DNA of 64,000 nt from an uncultured Christensenellaceae bacterium (GTDB lineage: Bacteria > Bacillota > Clostridia > Christensenellales > Pumilibacteraceae). Below the pieces are notes generated by a model. That model was not told where the DNA came from and ran no database searches. It was given only the letters and a program-made list of their open reading frames with translations. The stretch covers positions 48,078 through 112,077 of the forward strand of contig CAJUPB010000007.1 of assembly GCA_910588155.1 (NCBI GenBank), given 5' to 3'. This document shows, piece after piece, positions 7,762-15,162 of this stretch. The translations under genes were made by a program, and so were the position numbers. How positions within the stretch are numbered: the stretch's first letter is position 1; every line of letters begins with the position of its first letter.

Positions 7762-10449
7762 ATGTACAGATACGATAATTGCGGCTTGATACAGGACGGC
7801 AAGGTAATCTCTTTCAGAGCCGCCAATGGTTTTGACGGAAATATAATAATTCCCGACGACGTTACCGAGATAGGCAACCGTGCTTACGAAGTGGCGTTTT
7901 GCGGCATTAAAAAAGTCATTATTTCTCCGTCTGTCAAACGAATCGGAGAAAGGGCTTTTGCCTGCTGCGAACGCTTACGGGAAATCGATATTCCCGCCGG
8001 CGTGGAAATTATAGGCAAAGAGGCTTTCAGCGATTGTCACAGCCTTAAAAAAATCACTATTTCCGAAACCGTGACTTCGATTGGCGCCGGCGCGTTTGAC
8101 GACTGCGGCGACATAGAAGAAATAATCGTGGCAGAGAACAACCCCGTATACCGCGGCACGGGCAACTGTCTTATAGACATAAAGAAAAAAACTTTGGTTC
8201 GCGGTTGCAAAAACAGCGTTATTCCTTCCGACGGCATCGTTGCAATTATCGGCGAAGGAGCCTTTTCCAACAACACGGCGCATCCCAGAAACAGCGTTCA
8301 CAGCAAAGGCAGTCGTAAAATCGTTATCCCCGACGGCGTGACAAAAATCGGCAAGCGCGCCTTCGACTTCAATTACGAGCTGGAAAACGTCGTTATGGCG
8401 GACAGCGTCAGAACCATTGAAAAAGAGGCGTTTGCTTGTTGCGGCAAGCTGAAAAGCATTGAGTTCGGCAAAGGTCTCAAAGTCATAGGCAATAACGCAT
8501 TCTTTTCCGCGCGCTCGTTGAACGGCGAAATAAACTTGCCCGACAGCGTCAAAAAAATCGGTGCATACGCATTTTACGACAGCGGCGTTCAGCGCATTGT
8601 CATAGGCAAAAACGTCAAGTCGATAGATAAAAACGCCTTTAACGGCTGCAAAAATCTGACCGAGATAACTTTCTCCGAGGGAGTCGAAGAGATTTGCGAA
8701 AGCGCGTTTCACTACTGTAAGGCGCTTGAAACCGTAAACTTTTCAAGCAGTCTCAAAACAATAGGCAAATGCGCGTTTTACGGCTGCGACAAACTCAAAA
8801 ATCCGACTTTTAAAAACGGTCTGGAAACAATAGCCGAAGCCGCGTTCGAATGCTGCGATTCGCTGCAAAGCATCGAGGTCCCCGACAGCGTCAAATACTT
8901 GGGCGCCGAAGCATTTGCTTACTGCAAGAATCTCCGCTCCGTCAAACTGCCGACAAGCGTGGATTTTATGGGCAGCAACGTGTTTAAAAACTGTCCCGCA
9001 AAAGTCGCCGCGCCGAAAAAGGTCGGCGCAGTCGGCTTTGAAATAGCAAACAACGAACTCATCAAATATAAAGGCAAATCCGACAACGCCGTGATTCCGG
9101 ACGGCGTTACGAAAATTGCGGCAAAGGCGTTTTTCAGAAAGAAAAACCTCGAAAGCATTACCATTCCCGAAAGCGTCGTCTCGATTGCCAATCGCGCAAT
9201 CGAAGGTTGCGGCAATCTCAAATACATAAGGGTTGACGGCGCGAACACGGCATACCGCTGCGAGGGCAACTGTCTTATCGACATCAAAAAGAAGTCGGTC
9301 GTTTACGGTTTTGCAAACAGCGTAATACCCGACGACGGCAGTATAACCGCCGTTGCGGCAAACGCATTTGCGGGAATTGAATTAACCTCCGTGACAATAC
9401 CCGACGGTATCAAGACCATCGGCGCAAACGCTTTCAAGGGCTGTACGAATTTAAAGAGTCTTAACCTTCCCGACAGCATAAAATCCATCGGACCGAGCGC
9501 GTTTAAATATTGCAAAGCGCTCGAAAGCATTACCATACCGCAAAACGTCACATCGCTGGGCACGGAAGCATTTGCCGAGTGTACGGCGCTGACGGAAATA
9601 ACTTTCGACGCCGAGTGCGACAGTCTGTCCTGCAACAATGTATTTGACAGCGCGGGCAAAAACTCGTCCGGGGTAATTCTGCACATAGGAGCAAACGCAA
9701 AACATATTCCCGACAGTTTTATGATGTCGCAAGGCAGTGAAAACATTCCTCATATTATCGCCGTCGATTTTGCCGAAAACAGCGCCTGCGAATGCATAGG
9801 TTCCACCGCATTTTGGTCGTGCAATATGATTAAAAGCGTAACGCTTCCCGAAAGTATGACGGAAATAAAGAGAGATGCATTCCACGGATGTTCCGCACTG
9901 GGACATATAAATTTTCCCGAAAGTATGACTGCGATAGGCTCTTACGCTTTCGACAAATGCGTAAATCTCAAAGAGATATACATTCCGGCGAAAGTGACCA
10001 AACTTATATCGGTATTCGAAGGCTGCGGAGGTTTGGAAAGCATAACCGTGGCAGAAGGCAACCCCGTTTTTCACAGTGCGGGCAACTGTCTTATCGAAAC
10101 CGCGACCAAAAAACTGCTGCGCGGTTGTTATAACAGCGTTATACCTGCGGACGGCAGCGTGGAGCGCCTTGACAATTACTCTTTCGACAAATGCAATAAA
10201 CTCGAAAGCATCGTTATTCCCGACGGTGTGACCGAAATTTTCAACAATGCTTTCAAGCAATGTGCAAATCTCAAAAGCGTGACGATTGCAAAAACGGTTA
10301 CTTACGTTTGCAATCCCTATTTCGAAGGTTGCGACGAGCTTGTCAAAATAACGGCGTCGAAAGAGCTTCTCGAAAAATACAATTATTTCGATTTCAAGGG
10401 CAAACAGTTCGGTTTGAAAAACAGACGAGTCGAATTTGCTTTTATATAA
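7762..10449 (+). CDS. BspA-type leucine-rich-repeat protein, apparently cytoplasmic
   Basis: An 895-residue protein built almost entirely of LRR_5 (BspA/TpLRR) repeats of about 23 residues, with cores such as 'IPDGVTKIGKRAF..N..L'. Three insert modules share a GNCLI...NSVIP.DG pattern and divide the solenoid into blocks. Unlike BspA surface proteins, it has no signal peptide, membrane helix or sortase signal, so it probably stays inside the cell and binds proteins. The ATG at 7762 was preferred over 7747 because GGGAG sits 6 bases upstream. No catalytic domain is visible. Confidence 0.88.
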   Translation: MYRYDNCGLIQDGKVISFRAANGFDGNIIIPDDVTEIGNRAYEVAFCGIKKVIISPSVKRIGERAFACCERLREIDIPAGVEIIGKEAFSDCHSLKKITISETVTSIGAGAFDDCGDIEEIIVAENNPVYRGTGNCLIDIKKKTLVRGCKNSVIPSDGIVAIIGEGAFSNNTAHPRNSVHSKGSRKIVIPDGVTKIGKRAFDFNYELENVVMADSVRTIEKEAFACCGKLKSIEFGKGLKVIGNNAFFSARSLNGEINLPDSVKKIGAYAFYDSGVQRIVIGKNVKSIDKNAFNGCKNLTEITFSEGVEEICESAFHYCKALETVNFSSSLKTIGKCAFYGCDKLKNPTFKNGLETIAEAAFECCDSLQSIEVPDSVKYLGAEAFAYCKNLRSVKLPTSVDFMGSNVFKNCPAKVAAPKKVGAVGFEIANNELIKYKGKSDNAVIPDGVTKIAAKAFFRKKNLESITIPESVVSIANRAIEGCGNLKYIRVDGANTAYRCEGNCLIDIKKKSVVYGFANSVIPDDGSITAVAANAFAGIELTSVTIPDGIKTIGANAFKGCTNLKSLNLPDSIKSIGPSAFKYCKALESITIPQNVTSLGTEAFAECTALTEITFDAECDSLSCNNVFDSAGKNSSGVILHIGANAKHIPDSFMMSQGSENIPHIIAVDFAENSACECIGSTAFWSCNMIKSVTLPESMTEIKRDAFHGCSALGHINFPESMTAIGSYAFDKCVNLKEIYIPAKVTKLISVFEGCGGLESITVAEGNPVFHSAGNCLIETATKKLLRGCYNSVIPADGSVERLDNYSFDKCNKLESIVIPDGVTEIFNNAFKQCANLKSVTIAKTVTYVCNPYFEGCDELVKITASKELLEKYNYFDFKGKQFGLKNRRVEFAFI

Positions 10450-10465
10450 AAAATCAACAAATTAA

Positions 10466-10496
10466 AGACGCGAGCCAAAACGTGCGGCTCGCGTCT
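10466..10496. terminator. strong hairpin between convergent genes
   Basis: Perfect 11-bp stem AGACGCGAGCC / GGCTCGCGTCT with a 9-base loop. The T-rich side is on the minus strand, so it serves the ATPase gene best and may also end the LRR transcript. Confidence 0.7.
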
Positions 10497-10582
10497 CGCT
10501 TCCCCGTAAGTGTGCGTATACCCCCCCCCACCGTAATGGTGGAGAAGTTGAAAAATAAAACGAATATTCAACGATACAAACC

Positions 10583-11284
10583 CTAATCATCAAATAAATA
10601 TTTTTGCATTTTTTCGGGACATTCCAAAAAGTGACGATAAATCTTATATATTTCAGTATCTTTATATGCTATTGGTTTCAAATCATTGTCGGCATTTAAG
10701 ATTTGCCCGGCATAATACGAAAGCAATATCGGAGAGTGTGTTACTATTATAAACTGTGAGTTTTTAGCAAGAGAGTGAATTCTTGATAACAATCGCATCT
10801 GACTTTTAGGCGATAACGCCGATTCGGGTTCGTCCATAAAATATAAACCATTCGGCGAAAACTTGGAAAACAGTTCATTGAAGGCTTCCCCGTGAGATTG
10901 ATTAAATATGCTTGTATCTCCATTATTATATTGAGAAGAAGCCTGTGCCATAGTGTAAAATGTTTCCGCCCTCAAAAAATATTTCCATTGCGGACTCATC
11001 CCCGATTTTATTATTGTTAAGTATCTGTCGAGCGGAGATGTTGAGTTATATGTTTCATACACCATATTTCTCGTGCCACCTTCCGCACTTAATCCCACGG
11101 AAATCGCCAGAGATTCGATTACTGTTGACTTTCCAGAGCCATTTTCGCCCATAATAAAAGTTACAGGTTTTTCAAATTTAATTTCCGTTAAATTCTTAAT
11201 AATCGGAATGTTAAACGGATACTTGTCGAAATCATCTACGCGATTCCTATTTAACTTTATGCTTTTTACAAATAATTGCTCCAT
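10583..11284 (-). CDS. AAA/ABC-type ATPase (COG3910-like)
   Basis: A 233-residue single-domain ATPase of the RecF/SMC-like ABC group. The Walker A is GENGSGKST (about residues 47-55), the signature-like region is rich in Ser/Gln, the Walker B is LYFMDEPES with catalytic Glu, and the H-loop is IVTHSP. The family (COG3910-like predicted ATPases) is widespread and of unknown biological role. No partner nuclease or membrane gene is adjacent, so a defence role is not supported here. It has a good promoter 146 bases upstream and a long leader. Confidence 0.75.
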   Translation of the reverse strand: MEQLFVKSIKLNRNRVDDFDKYPFNIPIIKNLTEIKFEKPVTFIMGENGSGKSTVIESLAISVGLSAEGGTRNMVYETYNSTSPLDRYLTIIKSGMSPQWKYFLRAETFYTMAQASSQYNNGDTSIFNQSHGEAFNELFSKFSPNGLYFMDEPESALSPKSQMRLLSRIHSLAKNSQFIIVTHSPILLSYYAGQILNADNDLKPIAYKDTEIYKIYRHFLECPEKMQKYLFDD

Positions 11285-11352
11285 TTTTGATATTTATGTA
11301 AAATACTCCTTACTAATTTAATTGTTGAAATGCGGTAAAAGAGGTAATTATA

Positions 11353-11403
11353 TTATAAGTCATTGCTTGATTGATTTGTAATTGGCATTTGAAATTTTGA
11401 CAT
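11353..11403 (-). CDS. possible 16-codon leader peptide
   Basis: In the leader of the ATPase gene, AAAGAGGTG sits 4 bases before an ATG that opens a 16-codon frame. The complementary sequence ACCTCTTT occurs about 65 bases downstream in the same RNA, so the ribosome site could be hidden in a hairpin. This may be a regulatory leader peptide or chance. Confidence 0.25.
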   Translation of the reverse strand: MSKFQMPITNQSSNDL

Positions 11404-11429
11404 AAAACACCTCTTTATGATTTTCAAGT

Positions 11430-11458
11430 ATTATAGCACATAATATGAATCTTTTCAA
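11430..11458 (-). promoter_or_regulatory. sigma-A promoter of the ATPase gene
   Basis: Minus strand TTGAAA (11453-11458), 17-base spacer, TATAAT (11430-11435). Confidence 0.8.
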
Positions 11459-11670
11459 GTTATGCTATGCTAAATAACAAAAGAAGTCAATCCACTCAAT
11501 ACAAAACAAAGACAATAAAAATAGGTATACCGCTGTTCGATATGCCTATTGTACTATTTGGAAATTGCTTACTCATCACGCTTTTGTGTTTGTCACGCAA
11601 TAGGAATAGACGGTTTGGGCAGTAAGTCCGTAATGGGTAATGTACACGCCAAAGCGCTCATATAAAAGAA
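11459..11670. other. intergenic stretch without a recognisable gene
   Basis: AT-rich sequence between the chromosomal ATPase promoter and the relic recombinase. The only feature seen is an imperfect hairpin AATAGGTATA / TATGCCTATT (11520-11550) that could be a weak minus-strand terminator. The left boundary of the mobilizable element probably lies here, but I could not identify an attachment site. Confidence 0.4.
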
Positions 11671-11699
11671 AAAGCACGAATCACTACGGTTCGCGCTTT
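11671..11699 (-). terminator. intrinsic terminator after the recombinase relic
   Basis: Stem AAAGCACGAA / TTCGCGCTTT with one mismatch and a T-rich minus-strand side, 70 bases downstream of the truncated recombinase. Confidence 0.55.
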
Positions 11700-11768
11700 A
11701 ACGCTATTGGTGAAACTGAAAGCGGCAAAAACGCACACCGTAATATACAAGATAAACGGACGAGAGTT

Positions 11769-11987
11769 TTATTGCGCCGTTGACTTGCCGCTGGCGGCGT
11801 CCTTTATCATTTTTAGAAACGACGGGCGGCTGTCGTTCGTTCCCGTTCTTGCCTTTTCGGGGTAAACGGTCAAAACATTATAGCCTTGACTTTCGGCATA
11901 CTCGCGGCAAATGCGAACTTGCCCCTCGATTGTCATTTCGTTTTGCCCGTGTGAACTGAAACGTGCATAGATAACTGCGTTTTTCAT
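11769..11987 (-). pseudogene. N-terminal relic of a serine recombinase
   Basis: The 72-residue frame begins with the resolvase N-terminus (AVIYARFSS, catalytic Ser after YARF) and the conserved 'GQ...C..YA...G' helix, then stops right after the segment SRPSFLKMIKDA. Everything after that is missing: the rest of the catalytic domain, the recombinase domain and the zinc ribbon. An intact 499-residue homologue lies at 15163-16662. The start still has AAGGAG upstream, so a short peptide could be made, but it cannot recombine DNA. It marks an older insertion or a truncated copy. Confidence 0.75.
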
Positions 11988-11999
11988 TATGCTTTGCTC

Positions 12000-12240
12000 C
12001 TTTGCGCCGTCTGCGTATGTGCGGACTGCGGCTTAAAAATTTTGTTTTTCGCTTTGGTGGTCGTCTTAACCGGCAAAAAATGCCGCCGCAGGCAAATTGT
12101 CAAGGGTTTGCGCCGTAGGCGACGACGGTTTTATGCCTTACGGGAGATAAATCGTCGCCCTTTACAATTTGTCAAGGCGGCGTATTCCGTCCCCCAGACG
12201 GTAAGCACAAGCGAATAACAAAGTCTACTCCATTTTAACA
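12000..12240. other. structured, GC-richer intergenic region
   Basis: No gene seen. A near-direct repeat TTGTCAAGG occurs twice (about 12099-12107 and 12170-12178). Between the copies lies a hairpin with GCGACGA / TCGTCGC arms. The base composition is richer in G+C than the flanking TetR operon. Such regions often precede recombinase genes in mobile elements and may be part of an end or transfer site; its role here is not known. Confidence 0.35.
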
Positions 12241-12248
12241 TAAATCAT

Positions 12249-12289
12249 TTGACAAGTCTATCATTTTCGTATATACTGAACATTGTTCA
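12249..12289 (+). promoter_or_regulatory. TetR-operon promoter with overlapping operator
   Basis: TTGACA (12249-12254), 17-base spacer, TATACT (12272-12277). A perfect 13-bp palindrome TGAACATTGTTCA (12277-12289) starts on the last base of the -10 box, and a further half site TGTTCAA lies at about 12296-12302. This is the expected layout for TetR autorepression. Confidence 0.75.
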
Positions 12290-12315
12290 AAACTATGTTC
12301 AACGGGAGTAGTAAA

Positions 12316-12873
12316 ATGGAAATAAAAGATAAAATTATCAATTTTACTATTGATTTGATAAAAGAAGCAAACGGCAATATTGATAAAATTACAATAAGAG
12401 AAATTGCCAAAAGGGCGGAAATAGGCGTTGGACTTATTAACTATCATTTTCAAAGCAAGAAAAATTTAGTTGATATTTGCGTACAGCAGATTATCAGTAA
12501 TGTGATTGCTCAATCAAAACCGAATATGGACGGGCTTTCGCCTATGGAAAAACTAAAATGTTCGGTTAAAATTCCTATTGATTTTTTAATGGACAATCCC
12601 GAAATCGCTAAAATATCAATTTTGGGCGATTTAAAGCAAGGGCAAGCAAACGATAATACTTTCCAAACATTAGCACGATATTATTTTCACGCAAACAATT
12701 TAGGGCTAAATGAAAATACATTTTTCAATACCGCCCTTTTAATTCACGGACTACAAGGTATATTTTTGCGTTGGGAACTTTATAAGGACAAATTTGATTT
12801 TGCCGATAAAGCGCAAAGAGATATTTTAATTGATAGTTTAATAGAAAAACTATTCGGAGCGGAAAATGAATAG
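12316..12873 (+). CDS. TetR/AcrR-family transcriptional regulator
   Basis: A 185-residue repressor. The N-terminal helix-turn-helix spans about residues 21-50 (ITIREIAKRAEIGVGLINYHF, the usual TetR DNA-binding signature), followed by a helical ligand-binding and dimerisation domain. The ATG at 12316 was chosen because GGGAG lies 7 bases upstream and the longer frame would start inside the operator palindrome. It probably represses its own three-gene operon through TGAACATTGTTCA. The gene is much richer in A+T than the chromosomal genes on the left, fitting acquired DNA. Confidence 0.88.
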   Translation: MEIKDKIINFTIDLIKEANGNIDKITIREIAKRAEIGVGLINYHFQSKKNLVDICVQQIISNVIAQSKPNMDGLSPMEKLKCSVKIPIDFLMDNPEIAKISILGDLKQGQANDNTFQTLARYYFHANNLGLNENTFFNTALLIHGLQGIFLRWELYKDKFDFADKAQRDILIDSLIEKLFGAENE

Positions 12874-13507
12874 AAAAATAGGTTTTATTTCTTCAATAGT
12901 GATTTGCTGTACGGTTGCAATATTTTTGATTTGTTTGATTGTAGCGTTGTTTGCTCAAAATGTATTTACCGAAAATTTAAGTTACGGCGTTTGTGCGGTG
13001 CTTTCGTGGGGTTGGGTTGCTACTGCTTGCGTTTACTCTTGCTATACGCAAAAAGAACGCTGTGCAGCGGCAAAAATCGGTGTTGCCCTAGGCGTGATAT
13101 ACGCTACAATTATTAACATCGTATATTTTACTCAATTAACTACTGTTTTACATAAATCGGCTGACGATAAAATTTTGCAAGTCTTTGCATTTTCATCTGC
13201 GGGTAGTTGGCTGTTTAATCTCGATTTGTTGGGGTATGGGTTGCTTTCTATTTCCACGTTTTTTGTCGGCTTAACTTTGCAAACTGAAAATAAAGTCGAT
13301 AAAGCGTTAAAATTACTTTTAATGTTACACGGCGTATTTTGTGTTTGTATGCTTGTACCTATTTTGCCGTTACCTGCAACTAATCAAGGCAACGGCGGTA
13401 CAATAGCGTTAATTTGCTGGTGCTTATTCTTTTTACCGATTTGCGTATTATCAATTTTACATTTCAAAAAATTAAATGACAATAATGCAATAAAGGAAAG
13501 CCTATGA
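12866..13507 (+). CDS. six-helix membrane protein, unknown function
   Basis: A 213-residue integral membrane protein with about six hydrophobic segments (starting near residues 7, 36, 70, 110, 145 and 178) and short loops. Its start overlaps the TetR gene by 8 bases, so it is translationally coupled and probably the regulated output of the operon. It does not look like an MFS, SMR or ABC protein, and I do not recognise the family. It could be a small exporter or sensor that the TetR protein controls. Confidence 0.7.
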   Translation: MNRKIGFISSIVICCTVAIFLICLIVALFAQNVFTENLSYGVCAVLSWGWVATACVYSCYTQKERCAAAKIGVALGVIYATIINIVYFTQLTTVLHKSADDKILQVFAFSSAGSWLFNLDLLGYGLLSISTFFVGLTLQTENKVDKALKLLLMLHGVFCVCMLVPILPLPATNQGNGGTIALICWCLFFLPICVLSILHFKKLNDNNAIKESL

Positions 13508-13665
13508 CAAATTACATTGTATGCCACGAATGTGGGTATAAATTATTCAAATTGGGCGACGGCTCAAACGCGGAAATCTATTGTCCGAAATGCAAATTAA
13601 AATTACAAATAGAAATCAAGGACGGCAAAATAACAATACTGAAAATTATATCGGAAAAAGCATAA
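13504..13665 (+). CDS. 53-residue zinc-ribbon protein
   Basis: This short gene overlaps the membrane-protein gene by ATGA (13504-13507). The 53-residue product has two CxxC knuckles (CHEC at residues 7-10 and CPKC about 21 residues later), typical of a small zinc ribbon. A beta-rich tail 'IEIKDGKIT' follows. A similar layout occurs in the 63-residue protein at 63508-63699. Such ribbons may bind nucleic acid or an RNA-polymerase component, but the function here is not known. Confidence 0.7.
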   Translation: MTNYIVCHECGYKLFKLGDGSNAEIYCPKCKLKLQIEIKDGKITILKIISEKA

Positions 13666-13693
13666 CAACCGAATAAAACTTTATCAAAAATAA

Positions 13694-13766
13694 AGAATTG
13701 AGTGTACGAAAGTAAAACGACAAATTATTTTCGGGAGCTGGAAATGGCGCACTCAATTCTTTTTTT
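13694..13766 (+). terminator. terminator of the TetR operon
   Basis: Perfect 11-bp arms AGAATTGAGTG (13694-13704) and CACTCAATTCT (13750-13760), followed by a run of Ts. The 45-base loop is unusually long, so a small structured RNA is an alternative reading. Confidence 0.6.
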
Positions 13767-13778
13767 ATACAATACCTC

Positions 13779-13857
13779 ATAACAAACGCATACATAACCC
13801 ACTACAAACTAATATGGGGCTGTAAGCGCACGCCCGTTTACGGCTGACATTTGTTAT
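13779..13857. other. candidate rolling-circle origin upstream of rep
   Basis: An 8-bp inverted repeat ATAACAAA (13779-13786) / TTTGTTAT (13850-13857) encloses a second stem GTAAGCG / CGTTTAC (13822-13841, 6-base loop, one G-T pair). It lies in a non-coding gap just upstream of the CRESS-type rep gene, where a double-strand origin would be expected. No eukaryotic-virus nonanucleotide (TAGTATTAC type) is present. Confidence 0.35.
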
Positions 13858-13888
13858 ATGTGTTAAGGCTCTCTATGAAAGAGCAAAA

Positions 13889-13946
13889 CCCGACAAATTT
13901 TTAGGACTAAATCTCGGTTTAGTTCAAGAGTTTGTCGGGCTTTTTT
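13889..13946 (+). terminator. compound hairpin with T run
   Basis: Outer stem CCCGACAAA / TTTGTCGGG encloses an inner stem ACTAAA / TTTAGT and is followed by CTTTTTT. It can act as a terminator; the nested structure also fits a single-strand origin of a rolling-circle plasmid. Confidence 0.55.
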
Positions 13947-14021
13947 AATACATTTTTTCGCCCGTCAGTTGAGATTTACCTTTACGCCACTATGTAACAC
14001 TGTAACACCTTTGGGGGTATT

Positions 14022-15043
14022 ATGGACGATAAAATAAAATTGACCTGTCTATTACGGAAGAACAACCCGAAACGAAAAAGAACACGCAAGCCCGCGACTG
14101 GTGCTTTACCGTAAACAACCCCGTACAAAGTGAACAGAATTTTTAACCTATTTGAAAACTTTACCCGACTTGCGTTATGTGGTTTTTCAAAGAGAAAAAG
14201 CACCCGAAACGGGAACGGAACATTATCAAGGGTATTTCGAGGTTACGCAACCGAAATGGTTTACAACGATTAAAAAGTATCTTTCAAAAGAAAATATCGG
14301 CGTTGCCGCTCATATAGAACAACGGCGCGGAAAACGCTCACAAGCGCGTGAATACTGTATGGACGAGGAAACGCGCATTAGCCCGCAATACTACGAATAC
14401 GGCGAATATGCGGAAATCGGCGAACGCTCCGACTTAACCGACATTATGAAAGATATTGAAAGTGGTATGTGCTTTTACGACCTATCTAAAAAACACGGCA
14501 ACCGTTTTATTAAAGTTATAAATTGGGCGCGGGAATTTAGGCAATCACATTTGGAAAATAAGTATAAAAGAGTATTCCGCGATATGAAAGTCTATTACAT
14601 TTACGGCTCTGCTGGGTGCGGCAAAACGAGTTACGTTTTCAATAAACACGGCTATGACGACGTTTACAGAACAACAAATTACGAGTTCGGCTGGGTTGAC
14701 GATTACAACGGCGAAAAAGTATTGTTTTTGGACGAGTTTCGCAGTTCGTTCAAAATCTCGGAAATACTGGACTACTTGGACGGGCAACCGATACGAATAC
14801 GGGGGCGAAATTATAACCGTGTGGCTTGTTATGATACGGTGTATATCGTTTCAAATATACCGCTTACGGAGCAATACAAGAACATACAAGACAACGAGCC
14901 TAAAACGTGGGCGGCGTTCTTAAGGCGTATAACGGCGGTATATAATTTTGACATAAGCAAGGAAACGCCCGTAAACAAGCACACGGGCGAAAAAGCCGCT
15001 TTCGCTCATACCTATCGACGACGACAGCGACTTGCCGTTTTAA
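14022..15043 (+). pseudogene. CRESS-type Rep (HUH endonuclease plus SF3 helicase), frameshifted
   Basis: Protein family of rolling-circle initiators shared by CRESS-DNA viruses and some bacterial plasmids. Motif I (WCFTVNN) is encoded at about 14099-14119 in one frame. Motif II (HYQGYF), motif III with the catalytic Tyr (EYCMDE), Walker A (GSAGCGKTS), Walker B (VLFLDEF) and SF3 motif C (TVYIVSN) all lie in the frame open from 14134. The likely N-terminus (ATG 14022) is in the third frame. The natural acidic C-terminus (PIDDDSDLPF, stop at 15041) is again shifted, apparently by one extra A in the run near 14993. So at least three single-base shifts separate the parts. A shortened product could start at TTG 14152, but it would lack motif I. 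Confidence 0.75.
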
Positions 15044-15084
15044 CGGCTTATAGGGTGGGTTTCCTCTTGGGTGGGGCAATAGGA

Positions 15085-15117
15085 AAAAGCACAAGGCTGT
15101 TTGCCTTGCGCTTTTTT
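15085..15117 (+). terminator. intrinsic terminator after rep
   Basis: Stem AAAAGCACAAGGC / GCCTTGCGCTTTT with one mismatch and a short loop, running into a T-rich stretch. Confidence 0.65.
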
Positions 15118-15162
15118 CTTTTACTGGTATGCGATAAAGCCCGCGACACCGTTCACGAAAAT

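Noticed and set aside
10521..10529. Run of nine C bases as a phase-variation switch
   Set aside because: It lies between two convergent genes beyond the terminator and is not within a promoter or coding frame.
11670..11830. Plus-strand coding fragment at the left edge of the mobilizable element
   Set aside because: The open stretch is antisense to the relic recombinase and shows no start or domain.
13752..14021. Eukaryotic CRESS-virus nonanucleotide (TAGTATTAC type) at the rep origin
   Set aside because: No such 9-mer is present; only hairpins were seen.
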